The translations under genes and the position numbers were made by a program. 64,000 nt of DNA. Origin: Protea cynaroides. Its lineage: Eukaryota > Streptophyta > Magnoliopsida > Proteales > Proteaceae. The DNA lies in contig CM053272.1 in assembly GCA_028583415.1 (NCBI GenBank), positions 47,596,685-47,660,684 of the forward strand, in the 5' to 3' direction. Under the pieces are notes generated by a model. The model ran no database searches, was not told the DNA's origin, and was given only the letters and a program-made list of their open reading frames with translations. Positions 47,683 to 60,124 of the stretch are shown piece by piece. The number at the start of each line of letters is the position of its first letter. The first letter of the stretch is position 1.

Positions 47683-48937
47683 ACTTGGTATCAGAGCTCT
47701 TAGGCTCTGTCCAACAGACCATACATGCACTTGACTGAGTCAATGAACTGAGATAGAAAAATTTAAAAGTCTTAATAAAAACACACTTTAAGAACTTGTT
47801 TGATGTCTGAGACTAAATACTAAAGAGCATAATGTACTATGCTAAAGTTGTCACACCCCAATTTCGACCGAACCAGAAATGTCACACCCCAATTTCGACC
47901 GAACTAAAAGTGTCACACCCCAATTCCGATTGAACCATTATGCTCTGATACCAAGTTGTGGGGACCGGTCGACCATACCGGTCGCATCTCATCCAAATGA
48001 TGGTTACAATGAAGAATGAATTCTGACCTCATTGGCTGATTTGATAAAAGATGTAATCTTGAATGATAAACTTAGGATTTGGAAGATCTGTCAAGTATAG
48101 ATACCTACTGTTGTTAAGGTTGTCTATTCTACTGTATCATGTTCACCAAGACATTCCCTGTAATTTCTAATCACATCAACCCCTCTTCTATTATTTTAGG
48201 CATTTGTTCTTGATCCTCAACCATGTTTCTTATTGATTCTTGATAGGCTTAAGTAGATGATTAGACAGACTCAGAAATGGAAATCTTAGACAACCTCCTA
48301 GAGGAATGGTCTATCACTCAAATGGTGGAAATAACAGAGTTTGATCTTAAACTGGACTGAAATTTTAGAAAAAGGACGAATCAAGATGATAAACAATGAT
48401 ATAATCTAGGAAGACAAACTTAGAATTTAGAAGAGATTCACATGCACAAACAGGGATGACTCCACCAAACAAGGTTAGTTCTCTCAGAAGAGAAGTTAAA
48501 CTAATTTATCATAGTCAATCTAATTGAATTCAAATAGCCTCGTAGATGATTTTTTTTTTGAAAATATGATTCCAAGATGGACTATATGATCACCAACTAC
48601 ATAAACTTGTCAAATTCAAAGAATTTGGCACAGATCCGTTAGCATGCCAACTCCCATGAAGGACATCAAACAATTTTTGGTTCAAAATGAACAAGTAAAT
48701 AAGTGCTTTAATCAAGACATTCGTGTTGATATAAGAAAGAATTGAATCACTCTCATCTTTGTCATTGAATATGATAAGCCTAGTACATGAGTTGTAAGCT
48801 AATGAATAAATTTAAGAAAATCAATATATCAAATTGAGAGTAGAGCAATTCAAAATATATCGACATGGATATCGAGGTTAATAGGACCTTACTTGAATTG
48901 TTCGATAATGAACCAGATCACAACAAATGTTAGTAGT

Positions 48938-51322
48938 TGTAAGACCCGCACTCCGTGAACCCGATTTAAACCTTGATTTCATGTCGTAACAGGTCTTCCG
49001 ATCATCATCGGGCCAGACGGGATGAGCGGAAGACAATCAGGTACGAAATCGGACCAACCAGACCAACTTAAGTATGAATTTCATTCATACCGGTCGATGG
49101 TACCGGTCTATGGTACCGGTCGACCGGTATGGTCTGCGCAGCAGACTACCAAGATCCAAAATTGGATCTCTGCGGGTTCCACTTTTCCAATTCCGAATCC
49201 TAAGACTTTCCTAATCCTAAGAGGCTTCCTAAACCTAATTCCTAGCCTATTTAAACCCCTCTAAGCCTCCTAGAATCCCTTCCATTGATCCTCACAAACC
49301 CTAGAGAGGAGAAGGAGAAGGAGCTAGGAAGAAGAAGGAAGTGCCGCCATTGCCGTTCGACGACGCTCACTTTACGCCAGTCGACGGTAAGTGTTTTGAA
49401 TCATTCCTCTTACATTATGACTCTAGGATAGTTAGTATGGTTGGATCAATACCATGCAAAGCAGGTATTGATCTAAACCCTAATTGGCCATTAAACCCTA
49501 ATTTGTCGTCAAACCCTAGATTCGAGTTCTAGGATGATTATTATCAAAACTAGACTTGAATGAGTTGGAGATAACTCTAACTCAAAGCTCAAACTTAGAA
49601 TGGGTAGGGGAAATCCTGGAATCAATAGAGAATGATCGACGACAGTCGAAAAACCAAGTGTATGGTCTTCTGGAGACATACCGGTCGACTATACCGGTTG
49701 CACCCTGTGCGACCAGTATGTTGCGACCGGTACTTCCCGGGGGCTGGTCTATGTGGACCGGCTGACCATACCGGTTGCCAGTTTTCCCCACAGAGCTGCG
49801 ACCGGTACATGCAACCGGTCAGCTCTGTGAGATGTATTTTGTAACCTCGTTGGTTTTCGACCAACGTAAATCCTAAGAAACTATTCTGATTGAACCCTAA
49901 TATTATGTAGGACTCTGTGATAGCACGTTTGGATCTTGCGACGTGGAGCAAGCTATCAAACGAGCATCAGATAAGGGAATCTGACCTAAACCCTAATAAA
50001 TAAAGGACAGTAAAACGTTGTTAATAATAACCTTGAATATATGATGTGATAGTTGTGCATATTCACATGTCATCTTTTATTTCTAGTTATTATTATTATT
50101 CATGCATATTCCATATGATATGATGTGATTGTTAGGCATGTGGTTGTTTTCGTTGGTGTGTGGAATGGAAGGACCTGGGGCCTGGGATCATTCCTCACAC
50201 TGGCACCTTTTTTGTAGTATTCTATCTTAGTGTGCTTGGTGTGGGTAAGGCATCAGAGGAAGGTCGTGGTACTGTGGTCTCTGGCATGTGGTCGCTGGCC
50301 TGGCCACAATGTTGTGGCAATGTGGTCGCTGGCCTGGCCACAATGTTGTGGCACTGTGGTCTCTGACATGTGTCTCTGGCCTGGCCACGATGCTTTAGCT
50401 CTATCTCTATGCCGTAGGGAGTTATGTTGGGATAAGGTTTACTTGCGTTTTGTTCTGTCTTAGTATGCTTGATGCGGGTAGAGCATCAAGGGGAGGTGTG
50501 ACATTGTGGTCTCCAGCCCAGCCACCACGCTCTAGCTCTATCTCTATGCCGTAGTGAGCTGTACTAGGATGAAGCCTACAGTGATGACATATACGATTAG
50601 TCAGTTGCGAGCCCAGTTTGCAAGCCCTAGCCAGTAGGGGTTTATGTATTGGTATGGGTGGAGTATCAGGGGAGGTAGTGGATGCCTATTCCTTGATGAG
50701 TGCATGTGGGTTGGTGGTAGTATGGTCTACTGTGCGATGCTATAACTCGTGTATAGAGGTGAGACGGCCTCCAAACCTTTCTATAGCACATTGCAAACTT
50801 GAACCAGACCACAGCATAAAATGATTGTTACTCATGCATATAATATTGATACACTGTCTGATTGTCTTACTGAGCTATGTTGTGAGCTCACCCTTTGTAT
50901 ATACATTGTTTTTAGATGTTGATGCAAGTTACACGGTGGACGATTATATGAACGCTTGGACGTATGGAGGTGTTGCTGCTCTGGATGTACAGGCATGAGA
51001 GGACGAGCATGACGCTTCATGCGAGTGCCCTTTCTGCGTGTACCTTTGACTTTATTTTATTTGTTTCAGTTATTTTATAAAAATGATGTAAAGAAATTTA
51101 ACTACATTTGAAATTTGGATAATTGGATACTTATTTAATTTTATCAATAGAATACTCAGTTCATTTATTTAAAGACTTCCGCTGTATTTATTATATTCTG
51201 ATTGTGGTTATGTGCAATGGTTTGTATGAGTGGACACGGTCTATTTGAGATCCTGGTGTGAACCGTTAGTTCAATGACTGTTCACTCACACCATTCTGGT
51301 TGGATCAGAATTAGGGTGTGAC
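48938..51322 (+). repeat. 3' LTR of LARD-like element
   Basis: Same sequence as 45498-47682, longer because of extra internal copies, including a minisatellite with the unit tggtcgctggcctggccaca (about 50288-50390). The TATA position is changed to CTATTTAAAC (about 49245). Confidence 0.82.
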
Positions 51323-51685
51323 CGTAGTATAGATGATAGGTTCGACAAGGGTTACCTTGACGAGGATGAGAATGTCTAACAGTATAAAAACACCGAATCA
51401 TCGATTCTACATCTTTTTAATATACCCGAAGGTACAAAGTCAAAGCTGTGGTTTCTCTTGACAGGTCATCCAGTATAAACTGGGAATCCGTTATCGCTAG
51501 CCACTCAATGTGTAGTACACCCCCAAGAGATTGCAATATACAACACACAACAATTTATATCACACAACAGTTCATGTCAACAATAATTACATGGCACCTA
51601 ACATACAAGAAAACATAGCACATTGCCTGATCTTAGGAAAGGATAGTAAATCTGAAGCCTGACATATTATCTCCAGCGGAATTAC
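51323..51685. other. Unassigned AT-rich stretch
   Basis: No gene, no recognised repeat. Confidence 0.4.
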
Positions 51686-52389
51686 CACTGTAAGAACGAT
51701 CATTTTATAATTGCATGAAATGGTTGAAATATATATAAAAAAAATGAAAATTGAGTCGCCACCTAGATAAGGTCTAGGACCTATATATAATTTCTCATAT
51801 GAAAAATACTAATGATTCACGTAATGGATTAATGCTTATGGTCAAATCAGAGAAACAATAGGTAAGTATAATGTTACAATTTAGGAAGGTGTTAGGCACC
51901 CAAATTGCCTAATCCGAAGATTAGTCTCCATATACTATCCTTTCCTATCCTAATTTAAATTATAGGCAATGACTAAACAACTTTTAATAGGTATCAGACC
52001 TAGGTTCTAGATATATTTCAATCTAGGAGTAAGCCATACAATTGCGAATATAATAGAAATAAGAATTAAAATGTGATATATAGATCAGAAATAAAATGAT
52101 TGGATGATGGACCAATCAGTCAATTTCGGATAACAAGTGCACAACTCTCAACATGTTGACAGACAAAAATCATTTTCAGCTATTGAAGTGTAGTCCAAAG
52201 CTTAAATGCAAAAAATGAAAAAAAATGAAAAGTAAATTAAAGTAAGTTTAGGACTAAACTCGAATGATAAACACTCAAGCTATCTACGTATCTCAGAATA
52301 AGCCCAAGAATCAAGCCCAACGTAGTTCAATCACTTGGGTTGATAAGATGGTAGATCCCTATAGCCACTAATCAAGCTAATAGGTCATC

Positions 52390-52672
52390 TAGGTTTAAGA
52401 TATTGAATAGACTCCTATAGTCACTAGTCGACTGGTAGACCGTCTATGTAAAGCACATCAAATAGACTTCTACAACCACTAGTCAAGTTGGTAGACCGTT
52501 TATGTAAAGCACATAGAATAGATTTCTACAACCACTAGGCAAGCTAGTAGACCGTCTATGTAAAGCAATCGAATAGAATTCTATAGCCACTGGTCAAGCT
52601 GGTAGACCGTCTATGAAAAGCAGTCGAATAGACTTCTACAGCCACTAGTCAAGCTGGTAGACCGTATGTGTA
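52390..52672. repeat. Minisatellite, unit about 60 bases, about 5 copies
   Basis: The unit contains aatagacttctacaaccact followed by agtcaagctggtagaccgtc and tatgtaaagca. The copies differ by scattered substitutions. A shorter two-copy repeat (acttccatgcgatgatgg) follows at 52691-52763. Confidence 0.85.
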
Positions 52673-52784
52673 AAAATAGGGTTTGAAAGAAACTTCCATG
52701 CGATGATGGAATGCTTGCCCAGGATTGAAGGGACTTCCATGCGATGATGGAATGCTTGCCCAAGGTTCCATACGAAGAAGGAGA

Positions 52785-53040
52785 ATTGAGATGAAATTTA
52801 AAATTTAAAAATTGAATTTGAAATTGAATTGAATTTGAAATTGAAATTGAGATCGGAATTGAAATTGAAATTGAAATTGAAATTGAATTGAATTTGAAAT
52901 TTAAATTGGATTTGGAATTAAAATTAAAATTGAAACATAAATTGAATTGAAATTGAATTTTTGAAATTGAATTGAATTTGAAATTGACATTGAAATTGGA
53001 ATTGAAATTAAATTAAATTTGATTTTTCTTAAAATTTGAA
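52785..53040. repeat. Degenerate GAAATT/GAATTT hexamer array
   Basis: Repeats of aattgaaattgaa type for about 250 bases inside the Gypsy-like region. Confidence 0.8.
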
Positions 53041-53932
53041 TTCTTGAAATTATGCTTAATGATTGAAAGAGTAAAATTAAAAAAAAAAAAACACAAATTT
53101 TAAGCTAGTGTACTAAATATGAAGTACATTATGATGCAAATTAAGTATTATTGCAACCCTCATTGCAATTGGACTGAGCTTGGGTGATGGATCCCCAGGC
53201 CGCCTACGTATCTCGGGGTAAGGTCCGAGAATCAAGCCCATACGTAGTTCAGAATGAACTACACATAAAAAAATGAAAACAATCTCTACTTGTCAATATG
53301 TGAGAGTGTACTCTCGACATTAGAAAATAGGCATCTGAGCCTCGCTTTATTCTTACATACATCCATACGTCTATATTTATTCGCGCATCACAAGCGCGTG
53401 AGGCAGCATTGCACGGGAATAATTACAAAAATTTATAGAAATTTCGACGGGATACATAAGTAGGGATTAAGAATCAAAACTATTAATACATTTTCCTTTC
53501 GCATTCGTGGGATACATTGAAGGGGTAGGGGACGTCCTAGTCTATCCCGCCCGTCACTACGCTAGGGATGGCAACTGCCGCATGCATATCGTGTTAGCCA
53601 CCCGTAGTCTTAATCTTGTTCCCGAATGGATCTGAAATGACTTTGACTTTTTGTTTTTTGTTTTTTGTTTTTTTTTTAATATCCAAATGAGTTTTCTAAA
53701 ATACCCTTTGAATAAAACCCCTTTATTCAGATTCTAGAGTTTCGTTTCAGCCCCACGTGGACATCATTTTGGATTATTGCTTTATTTATCTATTATAATT
53801 ATTATTTACTTATTTTTCATTTGTTTTACTTTATTTGTTTTAAGCTTTAATTAACCAATTTTTTCAATTTAAATAATTTTAACAATAAATTTAATTTAAA
53901 TACTTTATTAATATTATTATGATCTTTCCCCC

Positions 53933-53933
53933 T

Positions 53934-53981
<48 letters not shown>

Positions 53982-53985
53982 TTTA
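53933..53985. repeat. TTA/ATT trinucleotide microsatellite
   Basis: Uninterrupted ATT run, in an extended T/A-rich stretch continuing to about 54140. Confidence 0.85.
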
Positions 53986-54889
53986 TTATTTTATTTTTTA
54001 TTTTTATTATTCTTTTCTTCTTCATCTTTTTATCTTCCATTTTTTATTTTTATTGATCATTTTCTTCTTTCTCTTTTTTTTATTATATTTTATTATTTTA
54101 TTTATTTTTATTATTTATTATTATTATTATTATTTTTACCTTGAACTAAAAAATTAATTTAATTTTCTCGACAAATTTGAAGCGTCTACAACAAGATAGG
54201 GAGAGGGAGAGGGAAAGGGAGAGAAGGGCAAAAATGTCCATTCAAAGGTAGATGAAAGGTAAAGATGAAAGTAGTCACCGTTTCGGGTATATTGACAATA
54301 CACAAATTCGTTTATGAGTATTTTTGTTATAATGAATATAAACTGGGTGGATCGGTAATGTGAAACCCAAAGGTGGGTAATCAGGTAGTTTTCTCTTTAA
54401 TTAAATACCCTCTTTTTATATTAGCATGCATCTTGTTTATGTCCAAGTATGTGTACTCTAAACATTATTATGCATTCTTTCAATTTTGAATGGGTTAGAT
54501 TAAAAGTATCATAAAAATAAATAATTCAGATTTGTTTTGTGAGTTGCGGTAACATCACAATATTCCATTGTTACATGAATGAGTGCTTCAATAGTTCGGT
54601 TTAAAGGTGAACTTGAAAATTAAGAATAATGAAGGTGCAAGGTGGTTGAGGACTAAGAGAATAGTTCACCTACACGTATGTGTACCGTTCATGGGATCCT
54701 ATCACCGTTCATATTCAATGGGTCCTACACTCCAAGAGTCCCACACCACAAAGATGGTGATGGAATTCTATGGAAAGTGCATGTACATGAAGGTGAACTA
54801 TAACCCGTGAGATGAATGACTGAAAACTTCCGATGTTAGTTCACCACAATGTTTGTTTGATTTGGATAATCTATTAAATAAATTACAGG

Positions 54890-55308
54890 TACCTCCTCTA
54901 TAGTTTGCCGTAATCTAGGTATATCCCAAACCTTTCAAACAATTATAAAGGCACTCCCTAAAATCAAAATAAATTACCAAAGTACCTAGTCCGTTAGTCA
55001 TTTTCCGTTAACTAATGAGGCAAACAAAAATTTTAAATTTTAATACCCAAAATGCCCAAATGGTAAAGTGAACAGACAATTTTATCGAGAAAAACACAAG
55101 ATAAAAAGAAAAGAAGTTGCAGAGGACATTCTTCCACGTTCCATTTTCCGCATATACCCAGGTACGTTTTCTTCACCTTGTTTCTTCTATCCCATTCCTC
55201 TCTCTGTCCCTCTCTACTGTCTCTCTCACTGCTCTCACTGTGCTTGGAAGTTGCAGTTGACATTTCTTCCACACCCCATTCTCCGCCACCACCCCTGGAT
55301 CTTCTTAT

Positions 55309-55352
<44 letters not shown>

Positions 55353-56330
55353 ACACCTCTTGCACCCCTATATCTGTGCAACAAATGCGGTAGAAATCAA
55401 AACTGTTTGAGAAAATCCTAAAATGGTGATCATCGTTCAAACAATCTTCTAAATTTTTTATTTCAAACAATTTCACCTTCAATGGGATAAAAATATCTGC
55501 TAATTTGAAATCGACGGGTTTCAAACAAAAACTTATCGTTTGGGTTATTTTTTTCAACCTGTTTTGCTAATATTTGTGTCTTCTCCGATTTTATCTATTA
55601 AGTATTTGATATGATTTTCAATTGCATGTTCTTGGAATGTATCTTGCAATTTCCTAGTTTCCTAATTCAATTTGACTTCATTTGTTGAATCAGTTAAAAC
55701 CCTACGTTGGAGTGGGTACGACCTTTTTTTCTTTCAGTGGAAGAAATACCACATTATTAATTATTATTAACTCAGGTTTCAATTTGGTTAAATCAGTTAT
55801 TTCAGTTTGGTTAAATATATTGGGAATAGTCCCACATTGCTAATGAGATTGGAATCCTATGATCTTATATATGGAGAGTTCCTCCACTTACTAATTCGAA
55901 CTTTTGAGTTGAAAACTTGACATGGCATCAAAGCTTCAGGTTCCCTCTCATAATAACCCTAGAAAAAAAAAGAAGAGCCAAACCACTAAAAGAGGGACGC
56001 TAGATGCACAAAAGAGGGACCACTCACTTGAAAAATGTCATGTATTGCCACATATACTACCACATACATACTACCTAACCGTGGAGTTACATGTGAGGGG
56101 GAGTATTGAGAAGAGTCACACACTGCTAATGAGATTGGAATTTTGTGATCTTATTATACATGGAGAGTCCCTCCACTTACCGGTTCGAATTTTTAAGTTG
56201 GAAACTTGACAAAATATACCCCTTTAATGAACACAAGGGTATATTTGTCCATTTAGTCTTAAGTTCACCATCCAAAAAATGTACAATTGTAATTGTTTGA
56301 AAGATTTGGGATGTACCGTATTCAAATCCT
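54890..56330. mobile_element. Possible long-TIR element hosting the TRIM
   Basis: Left: aggtatatcccaaacctttc followed by aaacaattat (about 54917-54948). The complement of 56282-56315 gives the same phrase over about 30 bases. Just inside the left end lies ccgttagtcattttccgtta and then a CT-rich tract, the same plan as the 3878, 27330 and 58204 elements. Outer ends and target duplication are not resolved. Confidence 0.4.
55818..56211 (+). mobile_element. TRIM: miniature LTR retrotransposon, complete
   Basis: Left LTR 55818-55922 (105 bases), primer-binding-like TGGCATCAAAGC at 55923-55934 (tRNA-Met type, two changes), a non-coding interior of about 170 bases, polypurine tract GTGAGGGGGAG just before the right LTR, and right LTR 56104-56211 (108 bases). 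Both LTRs begin TATTG(G/A)GAA and end CTTGACA, and AAATA flanks both sides (55813-55817, 56212-56216). At 394 bases it has every signal of an LTR element and no gene. The left part also exists in copy 1, so insertion predates the duplication. Confidence 0.85.
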
Positions 56331-57176
56331 CTCCTCCTAGTGGTTCTGGGAGGACGGGGATGCCCCCGTCGAATGACTGACACATGGGTCTCGGGTGAAT
56401 CCGAGTCCCATGTCCAAGCCAACACCCTTGTCGGATGGATCCTGGTGTACCTAGGTTTCGATCAAACTACTGGAGAGATAGCCATAATTTTCTCAAGATT
56501 TAACCAAACTAACCCGCACCTTTTAGCATCTAAAAATTGACATGTTCTTTTGTAGTTGGTGGGACTTTCTCTCTCTCTCTGGGAAACACATGTAACTCAA
56601 ACCTTCCATCGCCACCACTGACCAGAATAGTTTGCCATGCATGTAACCGTATTCTCCTTGGGATCTCATCATCTTCCATTTTCAATGGATCCCACATTGT
56701 AGAGATGGATTCCACACTATAATGATGGTGATGAGATCCCATTAAAAAATACATGTACATGTTGATCCAAACTTTCCATTTACGGCATTATCAAAGATGA
56801 TCGAGTACTTATAGAATTGGATATAAATTAAATTTCCTACTATGATCTCATATGTGCACATTGAAGGCTATTAGGATGGAATGCAAGATTATGAGAAATT
56901 ACCTAATTTACCATCTAATAACATGAGAACTAATCATGGCGAAAGGGCAAGTGAATAAATTTATAATTTTGTTTGTAACCTAGATGGACCAAATATCTAT
57001 ATTTATTTATTAATTTTTTGTAAAGGCGATAGGTGCAGCTTGTGGTTCTTGTCATCATATGGTTAGCAAAATGTGAAAAATTCTTAAAAATTATAAAAAC
57101 AAAAAAGAAAAAACAAAGGAATATTATTGATAGCCTTTAAAAAATTTAGGAAAAAAAAAGAAGAATATTCTTGATA

Positions 57177-57178
<2 letters not shown>

Positions 57179-57240
<62 letters not shown>
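57179..57240. repeat. AT microsatellite (copy 2)
   Basis: Counterpart of 17143-17202; pure TA repeat. Confidence 0.9.
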
Positions 57241-57242
<2 letters not shown>

Positions 57243-58203
57243 TTTTGTGTGGCACATATCGACATGCATGCCAATAAGAAGAACCAATGTTCAACCTAAT
57301 CTGGAATTTTTTTTTTGGTAGAACCTAATCTAGAATATTAAAGACAAAAAAAATTCAATTGGATGTTTTTCTGAAAGTCAAATTATATATTACATTTCAA
57401 AAAAAAAAAAAATAAATAAAAAATAAAAATAAAAATTCTCGATAATCAAATTTTATATATTCTATCTCTTCATTCAGTGAACTTTATTTAACCGTCGGAT
57501 TTACTTTATCATCTTCTTATGTGGAATGTATTGACAACCAATAGGAAGAATCAATGTTTATTCTATTCAGGAATTTAAAAAAAAAAAAAAAAAAAAATTC
57601 AATGAATGTTCTTCGAAAGTCAAATTATACATGATATTTCTTTATGGCAAAAGATTCTGTATATTACCGTCCGTACATAGATTCAGATGAAAAAGTATAA
57701 TCTTCTAACAATTCCATTGAAATTGAATTGTTGAAATTGTTGCTTTATTTTTCTGCAAGGCAATAATTGATATTGCCAACCTGGATGAAATCATGAAACC
57801 ATGATAATTGACTTAATCAGAAATCCTTTTGTCATTTTTTATTTATTTTTAAAAAATGATGTTGTACAAGAATAATTAATTTTTAAAATTGATGTCTTAA
57901 ACCCAATGATTCAATTAAAGCAACGAAAAAAGGAATTGCAAAAGAATTGTAGACAAAAATTGAGACTGTGGAATAAGTATCCAACAGATGCGTGAGACAA
58001 GATTGGTAATTGCTTTGAATTGGATTGGAATTCAAATTTGGCTGGTTCAGTAATAATTCAACCAGCTGGATTGTCTCCTGTCCTGTCATTCCATGGTTCA
58101 ACAGGGTTCAATAAGAGCAGTTCAAATCTAAATCAATGTATTCAACCAGTCGATCACAAGAAACCAGCTTTTTAAAAATCCATTCATGAAATGTTTTTAC
58201 TAA

Positions 58204-59588
58204 GAAAAAATTTCATCTACATCCCATCAAAGATTGTTAACATCATTTACACCCATAAGATTACAGAAACATCATCTAGGTCCACTTAACTGACGAAAAT
58301 CACTAAAATTGTTGAAATACAGTTTTACCCCTCATTATAAATTGAAAATTTTAAAAATTATATTGTTTTACTAATTTAACCTTCGATATCATATAGAGAT
58401 TCCTTTCACTCATTTCCCCTCTCTTCTTCTTCCTCTCATTTCCCTTCTCTTCTTCTTCCTCACATTCTGATAGATAGAAGTCTGGTCATACCAAGCTTTG
58501 GGTGGACACAGTGCAAGTCACAAGAAGATCAAGGGTTATATCCCATCTTCCTCCGCTTGAACCCTTGAAGCTGAGTATGAACCAGGTGATGCAGAACTCA
58601 ATTTTGTCACTGCTGATCACAAAAACTATCCAAAATGAGGGTAATACCAGAGAGTACCGCTATCCAAAATGGGGGTAAAACCTGCGGATGATGATAAGCT
58701 CACCACTCCTTGGCATCTCAGATCTCTATCCGTTCGCCTTGAAACCCTAGCTTTCGCTCTTCAATAGGAGTGTCCTGACTGTGTTTCGACCATAGGCGAT
58801 GTTTCGGCTCCTATTGTTGCAGATCTCTCGGTATCTGGCGTTTCTGAATCTTCCAATGAACTAATCGCTGTGATTCGAGCTATCAAAGCCGACCACTGAC
58901 GGCGCAGGAGAAAGCAAGGAAATGACAGGAACTTATAGGAACTTATGACCAGAGGCTGTAAGTTGCCAGATCTCGATGAGTCGAAGTCAAAAAATAGGAA
59001 GACTGGAGGCGATGATGTCCTTGGCCTTCTCGATGAAAACTTAAACTGCTCGTTTTGCGTATAAACGTCGGAAAGACCTATTATAGTCAGTGATCATTTC
59101 CTTTCCAATCTATTTGTTGAAGAACTTCGATTTCAAAGATTTATGAAAGGTTATTTTATTATTTGTTGGAGTTCGATTGGTTTCATTTTCCCCCAAATTT
59201 CTCCGATGAACATTAACGGAAATCTTTTGACGGAGTGCAATCTATCTTAGTGGAGCTGACCATCTGTTGGAGCCATGCCAGCTCCCCTAATTTTCCCCAA
59301 ACCAGCTCCTGCCATATGAATCTGACTATGGAAAAGAGCAGAAGAGGAAAGAAGAAGAGGAAAGGAAGAAGAAGAAGGGTAAAATGGTATTTTATCTTTA
59401 CTCTAAGGGCAGTATTGTCCATGAAAATTTTTATTTCAGCGGACGTCAGCATCTAACGGGAATCAACTGACGGAGTGGACTTATTTGATTACCACAGCCA
59501 AAGTTTTGGGACCTAGGTGATGTTTCTGCATTCTTGTGGGTGTAGATGATGTTAACAATCTTTGATGTGGTGTAGATGAAATTTTTTC
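58204..59588. mobile_element. Long-TIR Mutator-like non-autonomous element, copy-2-specific
   Basis: Terminal inverted repeats of about 50 bases, perfect for the first 17 (GAAAAAATTTCATCTAC) and then continuing with few mismatches through CATCAAAGATTGTTAACATC and TACACCCA. An exact 9-base duplication, TTTTACTAA, flanks it (58195-58203 and 59589-59597). Copy 1 has a single TTTTACTAA at 18181-18189. 1385 bases, no transposase frame; pyrimidine-rich tract tcttcttcctc near 58424-58462. It inserted after the segmental duplication, in the region upstream of the protease. Confidence 0.93.
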
Positions 59589-60124
59589 TTTTACTAACTA
59601 AGCATTGATTTGTTGCATTCAATAATTCAAGAACACAAATGTATACGAGACATTATTTTCGTCAACTTATAATGTGTTCTTAACTTAGAATACCGTCTAA
59701 GATTGCATACCAAACGTGATCTAAATTGTTAAACTTTTGAAATAATTATCCAATCTCAGACTCCTTTTCCAGCTCTTTTCTTGTCAAATTAAAGGATGGA
59801 CTTACCATTTTCTGCTCCATGTATGAAAATGATCTATAACTGTTTATTTGGTGACAAGTCATATCCGTTTGTATATATATTAATTTTGCATTACCCCCTT
59901 TTTTTTTAATCTTTTATCTTTTTCCATTTTTTTTATAATATGATACAGATTCATATCCTTCCCCTCCTTCCCCCCTCTATACAGATTCTATATTTTTTTT
60001 TTATAAATATATACACGGTTGTGTATGTATATATATATATGCCTTCCTGTAAAGATTGGGTGGCAACTTAATTCCCATTACTTTGGGAGATAAAGGGATT
60101 GATTAGAGCACTTAATACCCTTTC

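Larger units (their letters stand above)
45498..51322 (+). mobile_element. LARD-like non-coding LTR element
   Basis: Two direct LTRs of 2185 and 2385 bases enclose 1255 bases with no gag or pol reading frame. The primer site after the left LTR gives the plus orientation. I see no clear polypurine tract before the right LTR and no matching 5-base flanks (ggcgt versus cgtag), and the right LTR lacks its final A, so the ends may be rearranged. The interior (47863-47980) contains three tandem inverted copies of the LTR terminus (TCACACCCCAATT) and an inverted primer site (GCTCTGATACCA), pointing to a nested or inverted fragment. Confidence 0.75.
51686..54190. mobile_element. Gypsy-like LTR-type sequence with minisatellites
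   Basis: Begins TGTAAGAACGATC and ends GCGTCTACA directly against the segmental duplication. It contains GAGTCGCCACCTAG, GGTGTTAGGCACCC and two copies of a CTACGTATCTC...GAATCAAGCCCA...ACGTAGTTC block (about 52285 and 53198), phrases I associate with long LTRs of plant Gypsy (Tat/Ogre-type) elements. No protein-coding frame. It may be a solo LTR or a remnant; flanking 5-base repeats were not found. Confidence 0.45.

Noticed and set aside
52390..52672. CRISPR-like repeat array
   Set aside because: Repeats are contiguous with no unique spacers, units are divergent, and the context is a plant nuclear LTR-type sequence; it is a minisatellite.
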